DNA of 64,000 bases from Treponema sp. (GTDB lineage Bacteria > Spirochaetota > Spirochaetia > Treponematales > Treponemataceae): assembly GCA_016293915.1 (NCBI GenBank), contig JAEDCY010000001.1, positions 120,779 to 184,778 on the forward strand, in the 5' to 3' direction. Made by a program: the position numbers and the translations under genes. Below the pieces are notes generated by a model. It was given only the letters and a program-made list of their open reading frames with translations. It was not told the origin of the DNA and did no database searches. Positions 9,401 to 16,980 of the stretch are shown piece after piece (the first letter of the stretch is position 1; every line of letters starts with the position of its first letter).

Positions 9401-12168
9401 CCTTTTATCTTGACGCATTTGCCGGAAAAAATGCAAAAGCCTATCCAGGCATAACAGGTTTTTGTATTCCGTTAGTCTGGAATTCCATAAACGAAAGTCA
9501 GAACCTTCCGGCGCAAACAGACATTAAGCTTACCGGTGGAAATCTATTAATGAACAGCAGTTCTCTTGTTGTAGCTGTAAAAGCGGATTTCCAAAATTTA
9601 GAATCTGAGTCTCTGCAAAGTCTGAATTCCTACCTTGACGTTTATCTTATTGCAGGAATTAAAGCCGGAGAAACAGCAGACTCAATAGAAATTGAAAACT
9701 ATCCTCACTGGAAACTTAATACAAGTGAAAAACTGGACCTTTCAAATAATAACTGGCAGATGATAACTATTGAATTATCAGACTGGGACAGAAGCAGGCT
9801 TACTGCCGGTAATGATATAAGGCTTCTTATAAAAAAATCTGAAGACACAAGTTTGACGCAACTAACATCAGGACAGCACGGTGGGATTTCTGGAACTTTG
9901 TATTTTGGGCCTTATGAGCCGGTTCTTAAAGCTTCAAGTTTGAAAGCCCCGGAAGAATATCTTGTAACAAGCAGAGCCGAAATCTACGACGCGGAAAAAT
10001 ACGCTGTTCATATAAAGTGGAAAAAAGATACTTCTATTTCAAACTCCATCTTTATTACAGATAGTGATGACGAAGGAAATATTATCAGCACAGAATACTT
10101 TACTCCAGCAGATTTTTCTTCCTATAATTCTCTTTCCTGGGATTTTTCTACGTCGGCAAATCTTCCTTTTACCTTGATTTTAGATTCTCAAACTTCTACC
10201 TCAAGTGATACTGCACTTCAGCTTGAAATTCAAAAGCTTCCTGAAAATATAGTATCTTCATCAACAGGTTTACTTCACAATCTGAAAATTGATCTGAAAA
10301 CAAAAGAAGTATTTATTGATGGAATAAAACTTTCGTCTTATACATATACTCTTTATATAAATGACAAAATTATTCCTTCAAGACAGAAACTGATTTTAAA
10401 ACTTTCTGAAAATCAGGATTTATACAGACAGGGTGATTTTTATAACGGAAGACTCACTTATTCAGAATCAGAAGTGTATTGTAACATTCAAAATTATGCA
10501 TCTGTAAAATATCAGAAGGATGGAAACTTGATTTGTGTTAATAACTTTGTCCTTCTAAAAGACTTTCTCATTTATGCAGATTCTACCCAAAGCACAGGAA
10601 AACTTTCTTCACCGGATTTTTCTGTAAATAGTAATACGGGTACTTCAGCAACAATAAGCGGAATAAAAACGAAAGTTGATCTTTCATTACAAAAAGAAAA
10701 AATCAAATCTGCAGGACATACGCTTTCAACAGACTCACAAATAATTCCTTATTTATCTGCAGAAGAAAAATATTATTTTGATATTACTTCCCGTGAAATT
10801 AGAAAAGAAGATAATTTTTCCCTGGATTTATCAAAACTTAGGATTCCTGTAAAAACAAGTCATAAAACAAACACTTCAGACACCCTGCTTCATGCAAGAC
10901 AAAATTCTAATACTAATTTTGATTTTACCTGGAAGAATGAAAAGTATACTGCTGGTTTTAATTCAGATATCACTCTTTCACAAAAGCTAAATAAATCTTT
11001 CTGTCTTTCAGAACAGAATAATATTTCAGATTATTTTTCAAACTGGGCAAAAACAAGCGGCATTCAGTTTTCAACAGGAATGAAAGATGCTGTGCGTCGA
11101 GATTCAGAAATGTCTGCAAAGATTTTTGGTGTTATACCAGTTTATCAGGCAGAATTCAAACCTCAACTTGAATACATTCTTTCTGGGGCTTATAAAAAAC
11201 CTGGCAATTCTCTTTTTACAGATAAAGAAAAACTTTCGCTGACACTTCCTTTTGCTCTGAATGGAAATGCTTTAAGTTTTGAAATCTCAAGAACCGGCGG
11301 TGCAACAAATAATCTTAGTTCTCAAGATTTTATTTATACAGATGGATCATATTTAGAAGACATCAAAACAATTATAAGACAGCAGAAAGAACACAAGTAT
11401 TTTTATACATCGATTCCATTTTATGAAATTTTTGATACAAATCTCGCCACTCTTGTAACAAATGATTATTCAGCCTTTTATGAATTAAAATACAACAGAA
11501 AACTTTCCAATTCCTTAAAAGACCTTTATCTTCCATCTGCAGTTTCTTTTACTTTAATACGTGATATAAAAAATCAAAGTTCCAAAAAATCAGACTTATA
11601 CCAGATGAAGGCAGTTATAACTAACACCTCAATCAATAACTTTGGTTCCCACAGTAAAGGAAAGATTTTTGGCTGGTTTGAACAGGAAGAACTTTTCTCA
11701 ACTCTTACAGGAATAATTAAACTTCCTTATGAAAATGGAATTCTTTATGATGACATCAGATACCAGTTCTCAGCCTACCTTCAGCTGATGCTTCTTATAA
11801 AAGAAAAAACAACTATAACCTCATCGCTAGATTTTTCAGTTGACAACAGTTTTTCCTGGAGTACAAACGGACTTCTTGTATATGAACGTCCATGCAACAA
11901 TTGTCTATTCTATGTTTTAGTTGATTTTCTGCTTCCACACTTCAAAGGAAACGTTACCGCAATGAAGCGTAAAGATACATTAAATATTGAATTATCACAA
12001 ATTGATAAAGAAAGCCTTCAAAAATATACCTACAAACATTTTGCAGAAATTACCTTCCAGGAACATTTTTCAATAAACGGAGAAATCGGGGCAAGCTTTA
12101 CACATAAATCAGACTCTGCAGATTTACTTAGTCTCTGTCTGTCTCTTGGAGCTAAAGCAGAGTTCTAA
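6403..12168 (+). CDS. dinB: DNA polymerase IV fused in frame to a giant secreted outer-membrane-type protein
   Basis: One uninterrupted frame of 1921 codons. Residues 1-390 are a complete Y-family translesion polymerase: HVDLDAFFASVE with catalytic D14, SIDEAF with D110/E111, GLATTKYLAKIASGLSKP, helix-hairpin-helix and little-finger regions, and a C-terminal tail. With no stop codon the frame runs into KGLIAALFLATSFLQKTEAQ, a textbook signal peptide at residues 394-413. About 1500 residues of beta-rich, secreted-looking sequence follow, ending in F as outer-membrane barrels often do. No in-frame ATG, GTG or TTG lies between the domains; codon 393 is ATC, preceded by TAAGG about 8 bases upstream. 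Either this is a true fusion, or the barrel starts at a non-standard ATC codon, or a mutation or assembly error removed a stop or start. The barrel half has no recognised function. Confidence 0.8.
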   Translation: MSNHEVLRWYLHVDLDAFFASVEQLDNPELRGKPVIVGGLPEDRRSVVSTASYEARVFGVHSAMPTFQAYRLCPQGIFVRGRMHRYAELSHQIMNIFRDYSPDVDQMSIDEAFIDLTGTEKLFGLPEETAKKIKARVKEETGLTVSIGLATTKYLAKIASGLSKPDGFYHIKHGEEQNFMLNLPLSKVWGLGPKSQELIRSKGLNSTRDIFEKEYDTLEFLFGKNMGSFLYNVVRGIEKDSFSRETKSHSISAETTFPFDLTDIYTIETELLELAHGVYFRLLKEESYSRTAFVKIRYDDFSTSSVQETVDRNIMTLDSFFEIIKRLFEKKYQNGRGIRLLGVGFDNIVKEEKPYQQDLFSDNKDEKKQAVEKAILSLSKKHPEIKVSKARTIKGLIAALFLATSFLQKTEAQEINFPENESPKELPSKDPPTIYEYDINDTNHVDFELSGYWSGFFTQNLDFTFGNGTRPAFSLPTPVFSQDVELSARILLNKHWYFEADFADEFKKNTIAAGYNGNGLIRSFRMANRGITMPAIYSADYFGFGLSGGNNQAPGLSLSLKPASELWQADFLLRYDMTEVHSAVFYGMNSVNDYKKDISEFLYGREFRFPESKSQLLQEISAVYVEANGGKFTAGDGRKYNRLSSDQYTVIQHTARLILSSDAGGNKGKLGSDKAQQIPSIIVTFRSKTSANEIVMAEGRWEEPATFLGKIQRKLGGGKYNLSKYSYNQLTSINGETALIIQSPAGFSPFLCPNYYDLGNEKDTADSEVTVIFETSEKTLPQFSAVTTNETYTSLYTDFFKDNHSFVQIINQDDLDSIYPFAELAPEIYLNLSNESNICLLTRIFTPQDQIRISKDAADGTVLVYKNGILIQGSSYNHSTGIVKLGESVSQSDKLTITWQEDSKDFSQGAITAGAGFKANFLPWLTGDIALTGRWPLNFNKNYIANGTDGIKNGFVALSNGIEYSRDGLTLREKTALSVQKENTASGLVVLNQEIYVPKTFYLDAFAGKNAKAYPGITGFCIPLVWNSINESQNLPAQTDIKLTGGNLLMNSSSLVVAVKADFQNLESESLQSLNSYLDVYLIAGIKAGETADSIEIENYPHWKLNTSEKLDLSNNNWQMITIELSDWDRSRLTAGNDIRLLIKKSEDTSLTQLTSGQHGGISGTLYFGPYEPVLKASSLKAPEEYLVTSRAEIYDAEKYAVHIKWKKDTSISNSIFITDSDDEGNIISTEYFTPADFSSYNSLSWDFSTSANLPFTLILDSQTSTSSDTALQLEIQKLPENIVSSSTGLLHNLKIDLKTKEVFIDGIKLSSYTYTLYINDKIIPSRQKLILKLSENQDLYRQGDFYNGRLTYSESEVYCNIQNYASVKYQKDGNLICVNNFVLLKDFLIYADSTQSTGKLSSPDFSVNSNTGTSATISGIKTKVDLSLQKEKIKSAGHTLSTDSQIIPYLSAEEKYYFDITSREIRKEDNFSLDLSKLRIPVKTSHKTNTSDTLLHARQNSNTNFDFTWKNEKYTAGFNSDITLSQKLNKSFCLSEQNNISDYFSNWAKTSGIQFSTGMKDAVRRDSEMSAKIFGVIPVYQAEFKPQLEYILSGAYKKPGNSLFTDKEKLSLTLPFALNGNALSFEISRTGGATNNLSSQDFIYTDGSYLEDIKTIIRQQKEHKYFYTSIPFYEIFDTNLATLVTNDYSAFYELKYNRKLSNSLKDLYLPSAVSFTLIRDIKNQSSKKSDLYQMKAVITNTSINNFGSHSKGKIFGWFEQEELFSTLTGIIKLPYENGILYDDIRYQFSAYLQLMLLIKEKTTITSSLDFSVDNSFSWSTNGLLVYERPCNNCLFYVLVDFLLPHFKGNVTAMKRKDTLNIELSQIDKESLQKYTYKHFAEITFQEHFSINGEIGASFTHKSDSADLLSLCLSLGAKAEF

Positions 12169-12169
12169 A

Positions 12170-14236
12170 TTATTGCAGTGGAGCAAAATATCCTGTTTCG
12201 TCTCTGCCGCTTCTATTTAAGAGATAAACTTCAGCTTCAACAGGAAGATAATTTGTTCCAAAGTTTGTAGACATAGCAGATGTAAAAGAAAGCTGGTAGA
12301 TTCCCTGTGGAAGCTCAATAATATTCTTAACCACATCACCAAGCCCCTGAGGTCGGAAAACATAATAAAGTTCACCGTTTGTACTTTCTGAAACATAAGC
12401 AAGTTCTTCTCCAAGAGCACCCTGGTCAAGCTGAATTACAGAGAATGAAATGGAATTATTGTTCATATAAGAAGAAAGTTCAGCAAGATTATATTTTTCA
12501 AATGTCAGGCCGTTATTACTTCCAGCTGTAATAAGAATTATTCCGCGTTTCTTTGCTGCATTTATAAGATCATTAGAAGCCAGTCGTAAAGCAAGATCAC
12601 AGGCTGCTGAAGCTGCAGTTTTTGTTTTTAGTGCCGCAAGGCTGAAATCCCCCAGAAGATCCGGCCTGCCCACATATTCAGTCGCAGGGATTGCGCCAGC
12701 CGCAACAATTCTCAGTGTCCCCATTCCATTCATCGAGGCGGCGATTTCCCTTACGCTGCTTTCAATTTCACGTCCATAAACAGCTGTATCAACAGAACGG
12801 TCAACAATTATAGTTATATCAGCCTCTGTATTATTAGAAGCAGCACCCAGCATTTTAAGATTAGAAACAGGCCTCATATTTTCAGTCATATAAAAGTTTT
12901 CCTGTTGAAGGCCAACAACAGGCTGACGATGACGGTTTTCTACACGAAGCTCTACAACAACATTCGGAAATTTAGAAGCATCAATCTGTTCAATCTGAAC
13001 AAAAAGGCCACCTACAAGCTCCTGAACCTTTGACATTACATAAACTTCATTAGCAGTAAAATCAGTTACAATTACATTACCATTTACATCAGGATTTGCA
13101 GAAGTTACCCGCGCCGGCGCATTACCTGTTCTTACATATTCAAACAAAGCACCTGATTCTGCATCCACCGAAAGAACCCGGTTTGAATCACAGACAATAA
13201 GACTACCGTTCCAGTATTTTAAAGCTTCCGGCTTTTTAAATGTTCCGGGCTCTACAAGCTCGCGAATAAAATTTCCTGCCCTGTCAAATTCATAAATACT
13301 TCCGGTCTGATCATCTGCAACAAAAACTCTTTCATCAGTTAGTGCAATTCCAGTCGGTCCTTTTAAGCCTGCAAAATCATCTCTGCTTCCACCAAAGAAG
13401 AAAACAGGCTCTCCATCTTTATCAAAAACATCAATTCGTCTGTTACCGTAATCAGTTACATAAATACGTTCCAGATAATCCTGTGCAAGATAAAGAGGAC
13501 CTACAAGCTGGCCAGTTCCGCGCCCCTTGCTGCCAACATATTTTTCAAAGTTTCCCTTATTATTTAAAAGTGCAAGCCGGTCTCCCGCATGCTCGCAGAC
13601 AAGAAGTTTTCCGTCGTGAAGGCGCAAGATATCACTAGGTCTGTCAAAACCGTTTACCGGTCCTTCAATACGATTTATTACCTTCCCGTTCTGATTTAAG
13701 AGAATAAGTTCATTGGTATTATAGGCTGCAATCCACATTGTACCATCGTAGTTTGGCTGAACTGCTACCGGTCCGCTGAAAATCAGATTACCCTGAAATT
13801 CCCCAGGAAAAGCACCTGCTTCGGAAAAGCGCATTAACTTGTCTGTTGAATCACCTGTAACACGTCTTTCCCTTACAATTTCGATTTTATTTTCAAGAAG
13901 AAGTCCGCCGTAGCCGTTTTCGCTGGCATTATTCCAGTAGCTTAATGCTGAACCTTCAAGACCTGCTTTATAATAGGCCTTGCCAAGCCAGTCGAGAATC
14001 AGATTATCATCAGGAAGATAAGCCAGAGCTTTTTCAAACTGTACTATAGCTTCATTAAAAGCTCCCTTATAATAAGCCTGTACACCGCGCCGGAACTCTT
14101 CGGAAGCAAAGCCTTCGTTTCCGCTTCTGATTCTATCCTCAGGCACGCGCAGACCTGCGTCATCGGTTGTTACCTGAGCAAAGAGTGCACCTGCCGAGAA
14201 AATGACTGAAAAAATCAAAGCGGAAATCTTTTTCAT
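12170..14236 (-). CDS. Secreted TPR / NHL-repeat / VWA-like protein
   Basis: 688 residues. A signal peptide (MKKISALIFSVIFSAGALFA) is followed by TPR-like helices near residues 45-110 (GVQAYYKGAFNEAIVQFEKAL). Several NHL-type beta-propeller repeats (GQLVGPLYLAQD, YVTDYGNRRIDVFDKDG, FVADDQTGSIYEFDRAGN) span about 150-400. A von Willebrand A-like domain follows, with DITIIVDRSVD near 490 as a MIDAS-like start. The likely role is an envelope or periplasmic scaffold; no catalytic motif is seen. It follows a TPR gene by 3 bases, so the two probably work together. Convergent with the dinB fusion, with 1 base between stops. Confidence 0.78.
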   Translation of the reverse strand: MKKISALIFSVIFSAGALFAQVTTDDAGLRVPEDRIRSGNEGFASEEFRRGVQAYYKGAFNEAIVQFEKALAYLPDDNLILDWLGKAYYKAGLEGSALSYWNNASENGYGGLLLENKIEIVRERRVTGDSTDKLMRFSEAGAFPGEFQGNLIFSGPVAVQPNYDGTMWIAAYNTNELILLNQNGKVINRIEGPVNGFDRPSDILRLHDGKLLVCEHAGDRLALLNNKGNFEKYVGSKGRGTGQLVGPLYLAQDYLERIYVTDYGNRRIDVFDKDGEPVFFFGGSRDDFAGLKGPTGIALTDERVFVADDQTGSIYEFDRAGNFIRELVEPGTFKKPEALKYWNGSLIVCDSNRVLSVDAESGALFEYVRTGNAPARVTSANPDVNGNVIVTDFTANEVYVMSKVQELVGGLFVQIEQIDASKFPNVVVELRVENRHRQPVVGLQQENFYMTENMRPVSNLKMLGAASNNTEADITIIVDRSVDTAVYGREIESSVREIAASMNGMGTLRIVAAGAIPATEYVGRPDLLGDFSLAALKTKTAASAACDLALRLASNDLINAAKKRGIILITAGSNNGLTFEKYNLAELSSYMNNNSISFSVIQLDQGALGEELAYVSESTNGELYYVFRPQGLGDVVKNIIELPQGIYQLSFTSAMSTNFGTNYLPVEAEVYLLNRSGRDETGYFAPLQ

Positions 14237-14239
14237 TAA

Positions 14240-14923
14240 TTAGTGCCCCGCCTTTAATTGAACCGATTTTATATGCTCTGCAATTACTACACTTTCAGTA
14301 TCTATCTGTTCTGCAAGCTGAAGATATTGCAGTGCATCCTTATATAAACCAAGCTTATAATAAACCCATCCCAGAGAATCAAGACAGGCTGCAGACTTTG
14401 GTGCAGATTTAACTGCCTGTTTACAAAGAGAAAGAGCTCTTGTTAAATCCTTTTCCTGACAGGCAAGAACATAACCAAGTCCATTAAGCGAAGAAATATT
14501 ATCAGGGTCTTTTCTAAGCGACTGTTCATAGTAACTTAAACATCGTTCAGTATCATTCTGTTCCCAGGCAACAAAAGCTATTGCAGCATAAACTGAAGCC
14601 TGCATATAACCTGTTTCAAGAAGTTTATTCAATTCAAAATCTGCAAGTCTCTTACGTCCCGAAATAGCATAGATTACTGCAAGTAAAAAACGGCACTGCA
14701 ATACACGCTCAAGATTTCCACCGGAAGTTACTACCTGCTCAAGAAACAAAAGTGCATCATCATATCTCTCAAGTTTTGTATAACACAAACCAAGATAATA
14801 AGAGACTTCTATTTTATCTGCTGCTGAATCTGTAGGAAGCCCAAGAAAGAAAGCCAGCGCCTTCTTATAATTTTTCTGAGTATAAAGGAGTTTTCCTTCA
14901 TCTAAAATAGTATTGTTCGGCAT
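14240..14923 (-). CDS. TPR-repeat protein
   Basis: 227 residues without a signal peptide or membrane helix. The sequence is almost wholly tetratricopeptide repeats: typical A and B helices such as YLGLCYTKLERYDDALLFLEQV, SLNGLGYVLACQEKDLTRALSLCKQAV and CLDSLGWVYYKLGLYKDALQYLQLAE. Such repeats form a protein-binding solenoid. It lies 3 bases upstream of the secreted TPR/NHL gene on the same strand and probably shares a transcript. The specific partner cannot be read from the sequence. Confidence 0.8.
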   Translation of the reverse strand: MPNNTILDEGKLLYTQKNYKKALAFFLGLPTDSAADKIEVSYYLGLCYTKLERYDDALLFLEQVVTSGGNLERVLQCRFLLAVIYAISGRKRLADFELNKLLETGYMQASVYAAIAFVAWEQNDTERCLSYYEQSLRKDPDNISSLNGLGYVLACQEKDLTRALSLCKQAVKSAPKSAACLDSLGWVYYKLGLYKDALQYLQLAEQIDTESVVIAEHIKSVQLKAGH

Positions 14924-14953
14924 TTCCCCACCCTTTTATTTATCTCTACTATT

Positions 14954-15715
14954 CTACACCTTAAATTGAATACCGTCCACTATTTCAGCACCAAGCGGGT
15001 CGGCATACACCCTTGATACGGCAATATACCCCTGCTGTACTGCATAAGCATCACATTCTTCATCTTTAAGAGGAACTGCACCCCCGGGAATAAAAGTTAC
15101 TTTCATAGGATTTTCTTCCCTGTTCACATGCAGTTTATCTCCATAATTACGGATACAAAGTGATTTACAGTATTTTACGCCCTTATAAGAATCTAAAGAG
15201 CCTGCATTTACATTAACGAAAATCCTTGGAACATCTGTACTGGCAAGGGCTTTAAGCTCCTTAAGATTTCTTGCCGCAAAATCAGCAAGGGCTTCATATT
15301 TCATGTTTTTAAGATGTTCTTCATCCCAGACTAAAGGATCTACACTGAGAGCAATTCCAGGAATCTTATTTAAAACAGCCTGTCTTGCAGCCCCACAGGT
15401 TCCAGAATAAATGATATCTGTCCCCATATTTGCGCCCTTATTGATTCCGGAAATAACAAGATCAAACTTAAAATCAAAAAGGTCGCCTGTTGCAGCAAGG
15501 CAAACACAGTCTACCGGAAGGCCGGAAATAGCCCATTGATTTTTTTTATATTCCCTGAGTGTATAATCTTTATTCATTGTAATGTGATGGGATGTAGCTG
15601 ATCTGTTAGAATCAGGGGCAATTACATATACCTCATGCTCTTTTGCAAGACGCTCGTAAAGCACCTGAATTCCCTTTGCTTCAATTCCATCATCATTTGC
15701 AAGCAGAATCTTCAT
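14954..15715 (-). CDS. surE: 5'-nucleotidase / stationary-phase survival protein SurE
   Basis: Metal-dependent phosphatase acting on nucleoside 5'- and 3'-monophosphates. The 253-residue protein has the SurE hallmarks: N-terminal MKILLANDDGIEA with metal ligands D8 and D9, a conserved APDSNRSATSHHIT segment, VISGINKGANMGTDI, and YSGTCGAARQA. Length is normal. It begins 5 bases after the end of the galactokinase-like gene on the same strand, so co-transcription is likely. Confidence 0.94.
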   Translation of the reverse strand: MKILLANDDGIEAKGIQVLYERLAKEHEVYVIAPDSNRSATSHHITMNKDYTLREYKKNQWAISGLPVDCVCLAATGDLFDFKFDLVISGINKGANMGTDIIYSGTCGAARQAVLNKIPGIALSVDPLVWDEEHLKNMKYEALADFAARNLKELKALASTDVPRIFVNVNAGSLDSYKGVKYCKSLCIRNYGDKLHVNREENPMKVTFIPGGAVPLKDEECDAYAVQQGYIAVSRVYADPLGAEIVDGIQFKV

Positions 15716-15720
15716 ACGAC

Positions 15721-16902
15721 TTAGTCCTTTACCATAGCCGCGCCATCTGCTGCTTCAACTTCATACACATCCGGATGGAAGCCGAAAATCTTTTCAAATT
15801 CTGTTATTTTAGCCTTAAAGTTTTCAACATCGCCTTCACGCATGATTGCATAAAGACAGCGGCCAAAGCCTTTTCCGGTTATACGACCACAAGTAACAGG
15901 ATTTCTTACAAAGTCAAGATTTGGTTCCAGTTCATTTACACGCTTTAAAATCCAGTCAATTTCAGGGCAGGAAATATTAAACATATCACGCATTGTTTCG
16001 TGACTATGATTTACAGAACGTGCAAACTTAAAGAAGTCTCCTTTTTCAATTCCTTCCCGGGCATCAAGAATATCATTATGCTCATAAAGAACTGAAAGAA
16101 GTTTTCTTCGTATATCTTCGCTTACAACAGAAAGCTGTTCATTAATATCTGTTACATCATCAATATAACGCCAGCCGCCGTAAACATTTGGTTTGCGTTC
16201 CCTGAGATCTCCCATTATAAGTGCATGCTGAGGTTCATGTAGAGTTTCTTCATTCCATATAGATACACGGGGAACCTTAGTATCAACCAGCAGAACTTTT
16301 TTATCTTCAAAATTAAAAGGAACATAGTCCCAGGTATTCTTAAAATGATCTGTAATGATTATATTATTCTTTTTAGAGAACATGGCTGCAAAATTGTCGG
16401 CTATATAATTATTTCCCTGAAGGAATCGTCTGTTACCACGTTCTATAACCTGTAAAAGCTCCATATCCGAGCAGTTAAGCTTAAAAAGATTTTTTATTGC
16501 AACCGCAGTAGCTGCTTTAGCAGCAGTGGTAATTCCAAAGCCTGCAGAAGGAATTATTTCACTGTAAATGGTGATATTCATTCCACCGAGTGTAAAACCA
16601 CCAGAAGTAAAACCATAGACAATTGCTTTTGCTGCATTTGCCCATCGATCTTCCTTTTTCATTTTTAATGAAGTTATACTGGCTTTTTTACGCTCGTTAA
16701 GCTGATGAAAATAAAACTTTATAGATGTATCTTCTCGTTTTGAAATGGCAACGTAAACCGGCAGATTAACTGCCATAGACATTGTTTTATCTTTAAAGAA
16801 CCATGAATGTTCACCTATCAGATGAAACCGGCCTGGTGCTTTTGCAACGACATCCGGCTTTTCGCCATATTCCAATTCGTGTGCATCATTTACAGATTTC
16901 AT
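15721..16902 (-). CDS. galK: GHMP kinase, galactokinase-like
   Basis: 393 residues of the GHMP sugar-kinase superfamily. Motif 1 reads APGRFHLIGEHSWF, close to galactokinase GRxNLIGEHxDY. The Asp of the catalytic segment appears to be kept in NYIADNFAAMFS. Motif 3 reads CGRITGKGFGRCLYAI. The phosphate-binding loop, usually PxGxGLSSSAA, is altered to PSAGFGITTAAKAATAV: both middle serines are threonines and a lysine follows. The fold is secure, but the substrate may be galactose, another sugar, or no longer any. No other galactose-pathway gene is in the window. It lies upstream of surE in the same transcript direction, divergent from lnt. Confidence 0.75.
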   Translation of the reverse strand: MKSVNDAHELEYGEKPDVVAKAPGRFHLIGEHSWFFKDKTMSMAVNLPVYVAISKREDTSIKFYFHQLNERKKASITSLKMKKEDRWANAAKAIVYGFTSGGFTLGGMNITIYSEIIPSAGFGITTAAKAATAVAIKNLFKLNCSDMELLQVIERGNRRFLQGNNYIADNFAAMFSKKNNIIITDHFKNTWDYVPFNFEDKKVLLVDTKVPRVSIWNEETLHEPQHALIMGDLRERKPNVYGGWRYIDDVTDINEQLSVVSEDIRRKLLSVLYEHNDILDAREGIEKGDFFKFARSVNHSHETMRDMFNISCPEIDWILKRVNELEPNLDFVRNPVTCGRITGKGFGRCLYAIMREGDVENFKAKITEFEKIFGFHPDVYEVEAADGAAMVKD

Positions 16903-16941
16903 TTATTGGACCCTCCCTTTATTAATTCCCCTTATTTTACC

Positions 16942-16980
16942 TTGAATTTTTTCAATGTATATTGTTAAAATAATAATATA
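16942..16980 (+). promoter_or_regulatory. Probable promoter giving a near-leaderless lnt transcript
   Basis: TTGAAT at 16942-16947 and TAAAAT at 16966-16971 with 18 bases between them. Transcription would begin around 16978, only a few bases before the ATG at 16981. No Shine-Dalgarno sequence is visible. Confidence 0.4.
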
